From: Rhodanobacter sp. OK091
GTDB taxonomy: Bacteria; Pseudomonadota; Gammaproteobacteria; Xanthomonadales; Rhodanobacteraceae
Direction of reading: 5' to 3'
DNA length: 64,000 bases
Assembly: GCF_900142825.1 (NCBI RefSeq)
Contig: NZ_FRCH01000001.1
Location: 1,612,001 to 1,676,000 of the forward strand
Shown: in pieces, positions 1 to 8,306 of the stretch
Layout: each line of letters opens with the position of its first letter
How positions within the stretch are numbered: the stretch's first letter is position 1
Notes under the pieces: generated by a model
The model's input: only the letters and a program-made list of their open reading frames with translations
Told to the model about the DNA's origin: nothing
Databases searched by the model: none
Position numbers and translations under genes: made by a program

Positions 1-553
1 GCGGAAGCTCTTGCCGGCGTATTCAGACATCCACGTCGAGGTCATCTCCGACTCCGCCCTGATCGATGTGGTCGCCCAGCGCTTCGATGCGGGCATCCGT
101 CTAGGCGAGCAGGTGGCCAAGGACATGGTCGCCACACCCATCGGTCCGCCGATGCGGATGGCCGTCGTCGGCGCGCCCGATTACCTCGCTTCACGTCCGC
201 CCGTGCATACCCCGCGCGATCTCACCGGGCACGACTGCATCAATATCCGCTTCCTTACCCACGGTGGACTTTACGCGTGGGAGTTCGAGCGGGACGGCCA
301 TGCTCTGAACGTTCGTGTGGAAGGTCGACTTGCCTTCAACAGCAGCGGGCAGATCCGTACGGCGGCTCTCGACGGCTTCGGTCTGGCGTGTCTGCCGGAA
401 GACATGGTCTTGGCGGATATCGCGGCAGGCAGGCTCGAACGCCTGCTGGGCGACTGGTGCCCGCCGTTTCCCGGCTACCACCTCTACTACCCGAGCAGAC
501 GCCACCACTCGCCGGCGTTTTCGCTGCTGGTGGAGGCATTGCGCTACCCGTGA
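1..553 (+). CDS. LysR-family transcriptional regulator, C-terminal part
   Basis: This is the 3' part of a gene that begins before the window; the frame is open back to the first bases. The visible 180-odd residues are the substrate-binding half of a LysR regulator: an entry like that after RLxxLLPAYPDI in the family, the segment RFDAGIRLGE, a PDYLASR strand, and a late region with the usual GFGLACLPEDMVLADIAAGR. The N-terminal winged helix-turn-helix is outside the window, so the target genes cannot be judged. Some LysR proteins act on a neighbouring gene; the creatininase-family gene that follows on the same strand is one possibility, but the gap is over 100 bases and nothing seen proves a link. 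Confidence 0.85.
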   Translation, partial: RKLLPAYSDIHVEVISDSALIDVVAQRFDAGIRLGEQVAKDMVATPIGPPMRMAVVGAPDYLASRPPVHTPRDLTGHDCINIRFLTHGGLYAWEFERDGHALNVRVEGRLAFNSSGQIRTAALDGFGLACLPEDMVLADIAAGRLERLLGDWCPPFPGYHLYYPSRRHHSPAFSLLVEALRYP

Positions 554-669
554 GGCCGCGCCGTGCGGACGAAGAGCCTTATCGAGGTTCCCTTATCTTC
601 GTTCTCGACCCACTATTACGTATTCCGCCCCGCTACCGAGCGCGGGATTTGCGCCAGTAAGGACTGTTC

Positions 670-1488
670 ATGATCCATCACCCATGGCGACGAGCCTTCG
701 CGCTTGCCGTTTTGCTCTTCGCGACCCAGGCCGCGTTTGCGCAGACACCGAAAACCGTACTGCTGCAGGATCTCACCTGGACCGAGCTGCGCGACCAGAT
801 CCAGGCCGGCAAGACCACCATCATCATCCCGATCGGCGGTACCGAGCAGAGCGGCCCCGATGTTGCGCTGGGCAAGCACAACGCGCGTGCAGCGTGGTTG
901 TCGCAGCGGATTGCGGAGGGGCTGGGCAATGCACTCGTCGCACCGGTCATCGCCTATGTTCCGGAAGGCAGCTATGCACCGCCGACGGCGCATATGCGCT
1001 TTCCCGGAACCATCACCATCCCGGACGACGTGTTCGAGAAGATGCTGGAGTCCGCCGCGAATAGTTTTGCCGTGCATGGTTTCCGCAACATCGTCTTCCT
1101 GGGCGACCATGGCGGCTACCAGAAAGATCTCCAGCGAGTAGCCGCCCATCTCAACAAGACCTGGTCCGGCTCGGCGGCACGGGCCTTCGCGCCGCCGGAA
1201 TACTACGCAACCAGCTCGGACGGTTACGCGCAGATCCTGCGTCAGCGGGGTTATCGCGACGATGAAATCGGCACCCATGCGGGCCTTGCCGACACGTCCC
1301 TGCAACTTGCCGTCGCGCCGCAGATGGTCAGGCTGGATCGATTGCACAGCAGCGCGAAGCTCGGGCCCGCGGACGGCGTCTATGGCGGTGACCCGCGCCG
1401 CGCCAGCGCAGCACTGGGCCGGCCGGGTATCGACGCGATCGTGTCGCGCACGGTCGATGCCATCAGGAAGGACACCGCTGGGCGATAA
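670..1488 (+). CDS. Secreted creatininase-family amidohydrolase
   Basis: The 272-residue product belongs to the creatininase (creatinine amidohydrolase) fold. It has an N-terminal signal peptide (residues 1-24, ending AFAQ), then the family's early strand IIIPIGGTEQSGP and the metal-site regions around ALGKHN and FLGDHGGY. A further acidic/His region, GTHAGLADTS, lies near residue 200. Known members hydrolyse cyclic or linear amides, for example creatinine, or formamidopyrimidine intermediates in cofactor synthesis. Members with a signal peptide are exported, so this one probably acts in the periplasm. The substrate is not evident. Its stop overlaps a possible upstream ATG of the next gene, so the two may be co-transcribed. 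Confidence 0.8.
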   Translation: MIHHPWRRAFALAVLLFATQAAFAQTPKTVLLQDLTWTELRDQIQAGKTTIIIPIGGTEQSGPDVALGKHNARAAWLSQRIAEGLGNALVAPVIAYVPEGSYAPPTAHMRFPGTITIPDDVFEKMLESAANSFAVHGFRNIVFLGDHGGYQKDLQRVAAHLNKTWSGSAARAFAPPEYYATSSDGYAQILRQRGYRDDEIGTHAGLADTSLQLAVAPQMVRLDRLHSSAKLGPADGVYGGDPRRASAALGRPGIDAIVSRTVDAIRKDTAGR

Positions 1489-1541
1489 TGCGACGCCGAC
1501 ACCCGACTCCTCCCCCCTATTTATCGATAACGAAGATCGCC

Positions 1542-2714
1542 ATGACTCCACGTCCCCCTCGTTTTTTCCGGATCGCCGCGTGTGTTGGCGTCGCTCTGGC
1601 AGGCACATGCATCACTTCCATCGCCACGGCCGCACAGTCCGTGACCACCGTGGCCGGCATGCCCGCCGTGGTGAACGCCAGCAACATGTACAGCGAGGCC
1701 GGCGTCAATCACCTGAGCCCGGCGGTGGTCGACGCGTTGCCGCGGATCTACGTCCCTAACCTGCGTTCGAACACGGTCTCCGTGATCGACCCGGCGAAGT
1801 TCAAGGTGGTCGATACGTTTCCCGTCGGCCACAGCCCGCAGCACGTGGTCCCGGCATGGGATCTGAAGACGCTGTGGGTAACCAACAACGCCGAGGGCCA
1901 TAACGACGGCAGCCTCACTCCGATCGACCCGAAGACCGGCAAGCCGGGCGCGGCGATCGCGGTGGATGATCCCTACAACATGTACTTCACGCCGAACGGC
2001 AAGGAAGCGATCGTGGTGGCGGAGTCGCATGCGCGGCTGGACTTCCGCGATGCGCATACGATGGCGTTGCACAACAGTCTGTCCGTGCCGGAGTGCAAGG
2101 GCATCAATCACGCCGATTTCTCGATCGACGGCAGATACGCGATCTTCACCTGCGAATTCGGCGGCAAGCTGGCCAAGATCGACATGGTCAAGCGCAAGGT
2201 GGTGGGCTATCTCCTGCTCGACAAAAAGGGCATGCCGCAGGACATCCGCATCTCGCCCGACGGCAAAGTGTTCTACATCGCCGACATGATGGCGGACGGG
2301 GTTTTCCTGGTCGACGGCGACAGCTTCACCAGGATCGGTTTCATCGCGACCGGCGTCGGTACGCACGGGATGTATCCGAGCCGGGACGGCACGAAGCTGT
2401 ATGTCGCCAATCGCGGCTCCAATCGCATACACGGCAAGCGCCACGGCAAGGGCAGCGTGTCGGTGATCGATTTCGCCACGCGCAAGGTCGTCGCGAACTG
2501 GCCGATCCCGCGCGGCGGCAGTCCGGACATGGGCAATGTCAGCGCCGACGGCAAGCTGCTGTGGCTGTCCGGGCGCTTCGACGATGTCGTCTACGCGTTC
2601 GACACCACCACCGGCGCGGTCAGATCCATCAAGGTCGGCGCCGAGCCGCACGGACTGGCCGTCTGGCCGCAGCCCGGGCGTTATTCGCTGGGCCACACCG
2701 GGATCGTGCGTTGA
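1542..2714 (+). CDS. Exported YVTN-type beta-propeller protein
   Basis: A 390-residue exported protein built of beta-propeller blades. Repeats of the type VPNLRSNTVSVIDPAKF, YVANRGSN and VSVIDFATRKVV are spaced through the chain, each followed by phrases such as SPDGK or SADGK, as in YVTN/cytochrome cd1-like propellers. The start was set at 1542 because MTPRPPRFFRIAAC begins a normal signal peptide (cleavage near ATAAQ, about residue 29). An in-frame ATG at 1488 would add a proline-rich lead and overlap the previous stop. Such propellers act as periplasmic binding or scaffold proteins; no catalytic residues can be named. It probably forms a unit with the creatininase-like gene just upstream. 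Confidence 0.78.
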   Translation: MTPRPPRFFRIAACVGVALAGTCITSIATAAQSVTTVAGMPAVVNASNMYSEAGVNHLSPAVVDALPRIYVPNLRSNTVSVIDPAKFKVVDTFPVGHSPQHVVPAWDLKTLWVTNNAEGHNDGSLTPIDPKTGKPGAAIAVDDPYNMYFTPNGKEAIVVAESHARLDFRDAHTMALHNSLSVPECKGINHADFSIDGRYAIFTCEFGGKLAKIDMVKRKVVGYLLLDKKGMPQDIRISPDGKVFYIADMMADGVFLVDGDSFTRIGFIATGVGTHGMYPSRDGTKLYVANRGSNRIHGKRHGKGSVSVIDFATRKVVANWPIPRGGSPDMGNVSADGKLLWLSGRFDDVVYAFDTTTGAVRSIKVGAEPHGLAVWPQPGRYSLGHTGIVR

Positions 2715-2844
2715 GCTGTGACCAGCAGGCCGCATAAACGGTTTCCTTGAATCTGCGACGCTCAATTGTCAGCCCAGGAGAGATGGCATAAGCATCGATC
2801 CACTCTGCGATGCGGAAATCGTCGCTTCCTGGGGCAGGAACGCG

Positions 2845-3471
2845 GTGCCGTGGATCGCCGCCGTGCGCGAGCGACAGATCGAGAGCCGTCGGCTGGTCAC
2901 CGATCGAGCGATCGTCGAGGCCACGCTGGGCCGTTCGCCGCGCTCGGTGCTCGACCTCGGCTGCGGCGAGGGCTGGCTCGCCCGTGCACTTGCCGCCACC
3001 GGCATCGCCGTGATCGGGATCGATGCGATTCCCGCCCTGATCGAACAGGCCAGGCGGGCCGGCGGTGGCGACTTCCGCGTGATGTCGTATGAGGACGTGG
3101 CTGCAGGCCGGCTCAGCGAGCCGGTCGACGCCGTCGTGTGCAATTTCGCGCTACTGGGCAACGAATCCGTCGCCGGTTTGTTTGGTGTCATCCGGTCGCT
3201 GCTGAACCCACATGGCAGCTTGCTGATTCAGACCCTGCATCCGGCCATCGCGTGTGGCGACCATCCCTACCAGGATGGCTGGAGGAAAGGCTCGTGGGCT
3301 GGTTTCAACGCCGACTTCGGCGATCCGGCTCCCTGGTATTTCCGGACTCTGGAAAGCTGGATCAAACTTTTTCCCGAGCATGGCCTGCGCCTGCTGGAGA
3401 TGCGCGAGCCGTTGCATCCGCAGACACAGAAGCCCGCGTCGGTGATCTTCATTGCGCAGGTGGCGGATTGA
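2845..3471 (+). CDS. Class I SAM-dependent methyltransferase (start uncertain)
   Basis: A class I methyltransferase: motif I (VLDLGCGEGWLA) lies near residue 31, an acidic end of strand 2 follows at VIGIDAIPALIEQA, and a motif IV-like VDAVVCNFALLGNES comes after. The substrate is unknown. The GTG at 2845 is the first standard start in this frame. However, the frame continues upstream to about 2788 with DPLCDAEIVASWGRNA, which resembles the usual beginning of such enzymes. No ATG, GTG or TTG precedes that stretch in frame. An ATG at 2783 behind a good AGGAG is closed at once by TAA. Either an ATA/ATC start is used or a small indel has broken the start. Confidence 0.75.
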   Translation: MPWIAAVRERQIESRRLVTDRAIVEATLGRSPRSVLDLGCGEGWLARALAATGIAVIGIDAIPALIEQARRAGGGDFRVMSYEDVAAGRLSEPVDAVVCNFALLGNESVAGLFGVIRSLLNPHGSLLIQTLHPAIACGDHPYQDGWRKGSWAGFNADFGDPAPWYFRTLESWIKLFPEHGLRLLEMREPLHPQTQKPASVIFIAQVAD

Positions 3472-3486
3472 CCGGTGCGGCATGGA

Positions 3487-3542
3487 TATAACAAAAAGTT
3501 GCAAATGAATCTGTTGACCGCAGCGCAGCAATCCCTCTAAGG
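3487..3542 (+). promoter_or_regulatory. Candidate promoter elements of the threonine operon
   Basis: Two alternatives are visible ahead of the leader peptide. TATAAC at 3487-3492 could be a -10 box giving a leader of about 50 bases, with AAGG at 3539-3542 as ribosome binding site. Alternatively TTGACC at 3514-3519 with CTAAGG 17 bases on would start transcription almost at the leader ATG. A similar layout precedes the leu leader. The choice cannot be made from sequence alone. Confidence 0.35.
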
Positions 3543-3550
3543 TCGGTTCC

Positions 3551-3703
3551 ATGTCGCCGCTTTCCACGCCAGCACGCATGCACTCCGCCCCGGCCTCCGC
3601 CGGGCATGTGCCGTTGCCGGCTGGCGTCAACATTCGTTCCTTCGCCACCACGATTACGATTACCACCACGACTCGGTCGGGGTGGGTGTCCGTGCGCGAA
3701 TAG
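3551..3703 (+). CDS. thrL: Threonine operon leader peptide
   Basis: A 50-codon reading frame just ahead of the threonine biosynthetic genes. Residues 33-41 read TTITITTTT, that is seven threonine and two isoleucine codons in nine. This is the hallmark of the thr attenuator leader, in which ribosome stalling at Thr/Ile codons reports charged tRNA levels. AAGG at 3539-3542 is a suitable ribosome binding site eight bases before the ATG; a second in-frame ATG exists at codon 10. Codon 51 is TAG. The frame and the run are read directly from the sequence; the regulatory role is inferred from the known enterobacterial and xanthomonad thr leaders. Confidence 0.88.
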   Translation: MSPLSTPARMHSAPASAGHVPLPAGVNIRSFATTITITTTTRSGWVSVRE

Positions 3704-3720
3704 GTTCTTCACTACGCAAC

Positions 3721-3745
3721 GGCCCCGCCCTCGATGAGGCGGGCC
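3721..3745 (+). terminator. GC-rich hairpin after thr leader, possible attenuator stem
   Basis: Seventeen bases after the leader stop, GGCCCCGCCCTC can pair with GAGGCGGGCC across a three-base loop, leaving two single-base bulges. It is where an attenuator terminator would be expected. It is not followed by a T run (GGTGCACTCC follows), so if it terminates it is atypical; it may instead act in a Rho-assisted or translational way. Confidence 0.4.
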
Positions 3746-3806
3746 GGTGCACTCCCCAAGCACAAGCCGATCCGCCAGCGAGCACGGGCCTCAACTGGAG
3801 GTCATC

Positions 3807-4961
3807 GTGAACATCTGTGCGTCCGAACTTGCCGAACATTCGCCGCGGCTCCTGCTTCCTCTACCGGCATCGGTGACGACTCCTCGTCGGCGCATGCTGC
3901 GCGTCGGCGTGATCGGTCCGGGCCGGGTCGGCAGCGCCTTGCTGGAACAGTTGCGGGCGGCGCAGCCGCGACTGCTTCGCGACAACGGGCTGGAACTGCG
4001 GCTGTGCGGCGTGGTGGCCAGCAAGCGCATGTGGCTGGACTGCGACGATGCCGAACTGAACGGCCGCCACGGCGGCGCGCAGATCTGGCGGCCAAACGAC
4101 CTGGACGCGTTTGCCGAACACGTGCGCGGCAACGACGGCCGGCACGCGCTGCTGATCGATTGCAGCGCGAACGATGATGTGGCCGCGCACTATCCCCGCT
4201 GGCTCGCCGCCGGCATGCACGTGGTGACGCCGAACAAGCTCGCCGGCAGCGGACCGTTGTCGCGCTGGCAGGCCATCCGCGCGGCCTGCGCCAGCGGCGC
4301 ACGCTTCCGCTACGAAGCCACAGTATGCGCGGGCCTGCCGGTGGTGCAGACGCTGCGCGATCTGCTCGACACCGGCGACGAACTGCTCGCGGTGGAGGGC
4401 ATGTTCTCCGGCACGCTGGCGTGGCTGTGCAACCGCCATGATGGACAGCAGCCATTCTCGGCGCTGGTGCGCGAGGCGCATGCGCTGGGCTACACCGAAC
4501 CGGATCCGCGCGACGACCTGTCCGGTATGGACGTGGCGCGCAAGCTGGTGATCCTGGCACGCGAAGCGGGCTGGCCGCTGTCGCTGGAGGACGTGGCGGT
4601 GGAGAGTCTAGTGCCACGCGCGCTGGCCGCCCTGCCGCTCGAAGACTGCCTGCAGCGACTGCACGAACTGGACGCGCTGATGTCGATCCGGCTCGCCGAG
4701 GCGACCACTGCCGGTGGTGTGCTGCGTTATGTCGCCAGCCTCGACCGTCACGGCCGTGCCCGCGTCAAGCTGGTCGTCCTGCCCGCGAAGCATCCGTTCG
4801 CGCATACACGGCTCACCGACAACATCGTGCAATTCACGACACGCCGTTACTGCGACAATCCCCTGTCGGTGCAAGGCCCCGGCGCCGGTCCCGAGGTGAC
4901 CGCCGCCGGCGTGTTCACCGATCTGCTGCGCATTGCCGAGTCGCTGGAGGTGCGCGCATGA
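3807..4961 (+). CDS. hom: Homoserine dehydrogenase (monofunctional)
   Basis: Converts aspartate semialdehyde to homoserine, the branch step to threonine and methionine. The 384-residue product has the NAD(P) Rossmann start [18 protein letters not shown] near residue 31, [10 protein letters not shown], and the homoserine dehydrogenase signature around [27 protein letters not shown] followed by [19 protein letters not shown]. The sequence resembles the dehydrogenase half of bifunctional ThrA, but no aspartokinase domain precedes it. The start was set at GTG 3807 because GGAG at 3797-3800 is well placed; an ATG at 3747 lies inside the leader hairpin region and adds residues without homology. Its stop overlaps thrB by four bases. 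Attenuation by the thr leader is likely. Confidence 0.9.
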   Translation: MNICASELAEHSPRLLLPLPASVTTPRRRMLRVGVIGPGRVGSALLEQLRAAQPRLLRDNGLELRLCGVVASKRMWLDCDDAELNGRHGGAQIWRPNDLDAFAEHVRGNDGRHALLIDCSANDDVAAHYPRWLAAGMHVVTPNKLAGSGPLSRWQAIRAACASGARFRYEATVCAGLPVVQTLRDLLDTGDELLAVEGMFSGTLAWLCNRHDGQQPFSALVREAHALGYTEPDPRDDLSGMDVARKLVILAREAGWPLSLEDVAVESLVPRALAALPLEDCLQRLHELDALMSIRLAEATTAGGVLRYVASLDRHGRARVKLVVLPAKHPFAHTRLTDNIVQFTTRRYCDNPLSVQGPGAGPEVTAAGVFTDLLRIAESLEVRA

Positions 4962-5980
4962 ACTCTGATTTCTTGGGTACCGACTTCCTCGGTACCGACC
5001 TGCTGGAACCCGTCATGGCTGCACCGCGTCGCCCCAAACTTCCCCAGGTCGCCTGCGCCTTCGCACCTGCCAGCGTCGGCAACGTGGGTGTGGGTTTCGA
5101 CCTGCTCGGCCACAGCCTGGCCGGTGCCGGCGATCGCGCCGAGGTGCGCCGCATCGACGAACCGGTGGTACGCATCGCGGCGATCCGTGGCTGCGTCACC
5201 GAACTGCCAACCGACCCGCGCCAGAACACGGCAGGCGTCGCCCTGCTCGCGCTGCGCAAGGCGTTGGGCCTGCAGCACGGCTTCGAGCTGATCCTGCACA
5301 AAGGCATTGCGCTGGGTTCGGGCATGGGCGGTTCGGCCGCATCCTGCGTGGCTGCGCTGGTGGCCGCCAACGCTTTGCTGGCGCAGCCGCTTCCGCGTGA
5401 ATCGCTATACGGTTTCGCGCTGGACGGCGAGACCGTGGCCAGCGGCAGCCGGCATGGCGACAATCTCGGCTCGATGCTGCTCGGCGGCCTGGTGCTGGCC
5501 ACCCACGAGCGCCTGCTGCGTATCCCGGTGCCGGCCGACTGGCATTGCGCGCTGGTGCATCCCCACGTGGTGCTGGAAACGCGCAAGGCGCGTGCGGCGC
5601 TGGCCGGGCACTACGCGCTGGGCGAGTTCGTCGCGCAAAGCTCCAACCTCGCCCTGGTGCTGGCCGGCTGCTATCGCGGCGACGCTGCGCTGGTGCGTGA
5701 GGGTCTCAAAGATGTTCTGGTGGAACCGCGTCGTGCACCGCTGATACCCAACTTCGCGCGGGTGAAACAGGCCGCGCTGGATCATCACGCGCTGGGCGCC
5801 AGCATTTCCGGCGCCGGTCCCAGCGTGTTCGGCTGGTACGACAACCGCGCCGACGCCGAAACCGCCGTCACCGCTATGCAGGCCGCGTTCGCCGAGGTCG
5901 GGCTGGACAGCGATGTGTGGGTGTCGCCGGTCGACGGGCCGGCGGCGGCGTTGATTCCCTCGCTCGAGGCCGATGCATGA
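4958..5980 (+). CDS. thrB: Homoserine kinase
   Basis: Phosphorylates homoserine for threonine synthesis. It is a GHMP-family kinase: [17 protein letters not shown] early, the ATP-binding glycine/serine loop [15 protein letters not shown] near residue 115, and the C-terminal [13 protein letters not shown]. At 340 residues it is slightly longer than usual because of an N-terminal lead containing a tandem [10 protein letters not shown] repeat; an internal ATG at 5015 (MAAPRRP) would give a more standard length. The ATG at 4958 overlaps the hom stop (ATGA) and the gene overlaps thrC likewise, which argues for coupled translation of hom-thrB-thrC. Confidence 0.92.
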   Translation: MNSDFLGTDFLGTDLLEPVMAAPRRPKLPQVACAFAPASVGNVGVGFDLLGHSLAGAGDRAEVRRIDEPVVRIAAIRGCVTELPTDPRQNTAGVALLALRKALGLQHGFELILHKGIALGSGMGGSAASCVAALVAANALLAQPLPRESLYGFALDGETVASGSRHGDNLGSMLLGGLVLATHERLLRIPVPADWHCALVHPHVVLETRKARAALAGHYALGEFVAQSSNLALVLAGCYRGDAALVREGLKDVLVEPRRAPLIPNFARVKQAALDHHALGASISGAGPSVFGWYDNRADAETAVTAMQAAFAEVGLDSDVWVSPVDGPAAALIPSLEADA

Positions 5981-7293
5981 GCAATATGGAACCGTTGCGC
6001 TATCACAGCACGCGCAGCGTCGACCCTGTCGTGCCGATCAGCCAGGCCATCGCCGCCGGGCTCGCACCCGATGGCGGCCTTTACGTGCCAGAAGCATTGC
6101 CATCGATCGATCCGGCCGCCTTCGACCCGTACAACTCGCTGGCCGGCACCGCAGCCACCTTGCTCGCGCCGTTCTTCGCCGGCGATCCGCTCGCCGACGA
6201 TCTGGGGGCGATTTGCGCCGAGGCGTTCACGTTCGACGCGCCGCTGCACGCATTACCCGCCCATCCCGCCACGCTAATGCTGGAGCTGTTCCATGGCCCG
6301 ACCTCGGCGTTCAAGGATTTCGGCGCACGCTTCCTCGCCGCCTGCCTGCGCCGGCTGCCGCGCCTCGATGCCCGGCCGCTGACCATCCTGGTCGCCACCT
6401 CGGGCGACACCGGCGCCGCAGTGGCGGCGGCGTTCCATCGCCAGCCGAACGTACGCGTGGTGATCCTGTATCCCGACGGACGGGTCTCGCCACGCCAGGC
6501 ACACCAGCTCGGCTGCTTCGGCGACAACGTCAGCGCGCTGCGCGTGGCCGGCCGCTTCGACGACTGCCAGCGCATGGTCAAGGCCGCACTCACCGACAGC
6601 AGCTTGCAGGCGCAACTGCCGCTGTCCTCGGCCAACAGCATCAGCCTCGGCCGCCTGCTGCCGCAAATGAGCTACTACGCGCATGCGGCGCTGGGCTGGT
6701 GGCGCGAACACGGCACGCCGCTGAACTTCATCGTGCCCACCGGCAACCTCGGCAACGCGCTGGCCTGCCTGTGGGTGCGCAAGCTGGGCCTGCCCATCGG
6801 CACCGTTCGGCTGGCCTGCAACGCCAACGCCACCTTGCCCGACTATTTCGCCGGCGCCGACTACGCACCTCGCGAAGCCGTGGCCACGCTGGCGAATGCC
6901 ATGGACGTTGGCGCACCGAGCAACTTCGAGCGGCTGCGCTGGACCTTTCCCGATGAAAACCATCTGCGCGATCTGCTGCAGGCACACAGCGTCGACGATG
7001 CGGCCATCCGCGACACCATCGCCAGCCATGCTCAAGAACACGGCGAGGTGTTCTGTCCGCACACCGCCACCGCGATGCACCAGCTCGATCACCTGAGAAA
7101 GGCAGGCGATCACTCGCCTTGGGCGGTCGTCGCCACCGCGCATCCAGCCAAGTTCGAGAGCGTGGTGGAGCCGCTGATCGGCCATTCGGTCGAAGTGCCG
7201 CCAGCACTCGCTGCGATGCTGGCGCGCTCGGCCCACGCCGAACCGCTGCCATCAGATGACGACGCGCTCGTAGCCTGGCTATCGAGCCACTAG
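5977..7293 (+). CDS. thrC: Threonine synthase
   Basis: PLP enzyme that converts O-phosphohomoserine to threonine, the last step of the pathway. The 438-residue protein has the family start [21 protein letters not shown], the PLP-lysine segment [13 protein letters not shown] near residue 112, the [12 protein letters not shown] phosphate-binding region and the GNLGNALA loop. The ATG at 5977 was chosen because it overlaps the thrB stop (ATGA) and begins at the conserved N-terminus; the frame is open further upstream. It is the last gene of the threonine unit. The threonine produced feeds ilvA at the far end of the next operon. Confidence 0.95.
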   Translation: MSNMEPLRYHSTRSVDPVVPISQAIAAGLAPDGGLYVPEALPSIDPAAFDPYNSLAGTAATLLAPFFAGDPLADDLGAICAEAFTFDAPLHALPAHPATLMLELFHGPTSAFKDFGARFLAACLRRLPRLDARPLTILVATSGDTGAAVAAAFHRQPNVRVVILYPDGRVSPRQAHQLGCFGDNVSALRVAGRFDDCQRMVKAALTDSSLQAQLPLSSANSISLGRLLPQMSYYAHAALGWWREHGTPLNFIVPTGNLGNALACLWVRKLGLPIGTVRLACNANATLPDYFAGADYAPREAVATLANAMDVGAPSNFERLRWTFPDENHLRDLLQAHSVDDAAIRDTIASHAQEHGEVFCPHTATAMHQLDHLRKAGDHSPWAVVATAHPAKFESVVEPLIGHSVEVPPALAAMLARSAHAEPLPSDDDALVAWLSSH

Positions 7294-7306
7294 CAAGACA
7301 TGGGCA

Positions 7307-7335
7307 GACCGGGCCGGTCCAGGGAAAGCCCGGTC
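7307..7335 (+). terminator. Weak hairpin after thrC
   Basis: GACCGGGC and GCCCGGTC form a perfect 8-base stem around a 13-base loop shortly after thrC. No T run follows on the plus strand, so it is at best a weak or Rho-assisted terminator. Confidence 0.35.
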
Positions 7336-7359
7336 ACTCTGACTACCGTGGCACGAGCG

Positions 7360-7557
7360 CTATCTCGCTTTTTCCAGTGACATCAGCGCCTGCGCACGCA
7401 CCAGCTTTTCCAGTACGGCCCGGTCGACGCAGGTGATCGGCGCTACCTCGCCGAATGTCAGCCGGCTGAGCCTTGTCTGCGTGATCTGGGCCATCAGCAG
7501 GCTGGTGATCTCCGGCTGCGTCAAACGCAGATGCAATGTGAACAGCGCCTCATCCAC
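7360..7557 (-). CDS. Small protein of unknown function
   Basis: I do not recognise this 65-residue product. It is soluble-looking and probably helical, with LEKLVRAQALMSLEKAR at its end and one cysteine. Support for a real gene: on the minus strand AGGAG lies ten bases before the ATG, the codons prefer G or C at the third position like the neighbours, and no larger gene overlaps it. It points toward thrC and away from the HTH regulator at 7742, with which it shares the upstream region. A regulated pair with that HTH protein is possible but unproven. Confidence 0.5.
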   Translation of the reverse strand: MDEALFTLHLRLTQPEITSLLMAQITQTRLSRLTFGEVAPITCVDRAVLEKLVRAQALMSLEKAR

Positions 7558-7682
7558 GACTCGCTCCTCTCCATGGCCACGTCAAGCGCTCCGGGTGCGG
7601 CGTCAGAGGCTGCCATGGCGCTCGTGCAGGAGAGCCCGACAAACTGTGGCGCGCCACTCATATTCGCCATTTGCGATTGCCA

Positions 7683-7711
7683 TTGTCAACCATTTCAGCT
7701 TGGATTTATGA
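7683..7711 (+). promoter_or_regulatory. Candidate promoter of HTH regulator
   Basis: TTGTCA at 7683-7688 and TTATGA at 7706-7711 are 17 bases apart, and the start codon of the HTH gene lies about 30 bases further on. The region is more AT-rich than its surroundings. Confidence 0.45.
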
Positions 7712-7741
7712 CGTACTGCGGGTGCAACACTCGGCAGGCAC

Positions 7742-8125
7742 ATGAGTCTCAAAGCATCCGCTTCCAGCCACTTTGGGCAACGCCTTCAGCAGGCGCTCGA
7801 CCGCACGATGATTCCTCCCGGTCGACAGCGCACGACGGCGCTGGCCAACTACTACGCCATCGCCCGCGAGACGGCACGACTGTGGCTGGCTGGCCGTGCC
7901 ATCCCCGAACTCGGCCGATTGATCGAGATCGCCGACGATTGCCGGGTCAGCCTGAACTGGCTGGCGACGGGGCGCGGCCCGATGGTGGTACCGCCGTCGC
8001 TCGGCGAGGAAGCCAGGAACTACGAGGTGCTGAGCCCGGACGAGCAGAAGGTGCTCAAAGCCGTCCGCAAGCTCTCGGTCAAACGCCGCCAGGGCTTGCT
8101 GGCCCTGCTCGATGCGCGCGACTGA
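7742..8125 (+). CDS. Phage-repressor-like HTH regulator
   Basis: A 127-residue DNA-binding protein. Residues 10-75 form an XRE/CI-like helix-turn-helix: HFGQRLQQALDR as helix 1, LANYYAIARETARLWLAG over the turn and recognition helix, then AIPELGRLIEIADDCRVSLNWLATGRGP, a typical ending of this domain. The C-terminal part (EVLSPDEQKVLKAVRKLS) looks like a short helical oligomerisation segment; there is no peptidase domain of LexA/CI type. It sits between the thr and leu/ilv operons, and a perfect 20-base palindrome lies 88 bases downstream, ahead of the leu leader. Whether it binds there is a guess. No other phage genes are nearby. Confidence 0.75.
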   Translation: MSLKASASSHFGQRLQQALDRTMIPPGRQRTTALANYYAIARETARLWLAGRAIPELGRLIEIADDCRVSLNWLATGRGPMVVPPSLGEEARNYEVLSPDEQKVLKAVRKLSVKRRQGLLALLDARD

Positions 8126-8212
8126 GCAGGCGGTAATGCAGCCTCGTGCACGGCACCGTTCCGCTGCGCAAAAACCGGGTGAACCTGAGGAAGCCGCAGC
8201 GTGCGTAAGTGC

Positions 8213-8232
8213 TTGGACGGCTAGCCGTCCAA
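8213..8232. promoter_or_regulatory. Perfect 20-base palindrome, candidate operator
   Basis: TTGGACGGCT is followed directly by its exact reverse complement AGCCGTCCAA, giving uninterrupted two-fold symmetry over 20 bases. It lies 30-80 bases upstream of the possible promoter boxes and about 80 bases upstream of the leu leader ATG. No T run follows and there is no loop, so a protein-binding site is more likely than a terminator. The binding protein is unknown. Confidence 0.5.
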
Positions 8233-8262
8233 ACCGCATCCGGCATGCTTAGAAGTTTTCGT

Positions 8263-8306
8263 CATAATAAAAACAGTTGACAGCTCCGTGCGACCTGCCT
8301 TAGGGT
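8263..8306 (+). promoter_or_regulatory. Candidate promoter elements of the leu/ilv superoperon
   Basis: CATAAT at 8263-8268 resembles a -10 box and would give a leader of about 40 bases with AGGG (8302-8305) as ribosome binding site for the leader peptide. A second reading is TTGACA at 8277-8282 with TAGGGT 18 bases on, which would make the leader mRNA nearly leaderless. The thr leader shows the same ambiguity. Confidence 0.4.

Noticed and set aside
3468-3473. TTGACC at the methyltransferase stop as -35 box for TATAAC
   Set aside because: Only 13 bases separate the two, too few for a sigma-70 promoter.
7683-7691. TTGTCAACC, a half site like the BirA operator
   Set aside because: There is no matching GGTT half at 14-16 bases, so it is probably chance overlap with the promoter.
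7742-8125. HTH gene as a prophage marker
   Set aside because: No integrase, structural or lysis genes and no attachment repeats lie nearby; housekeeping operons flank it.
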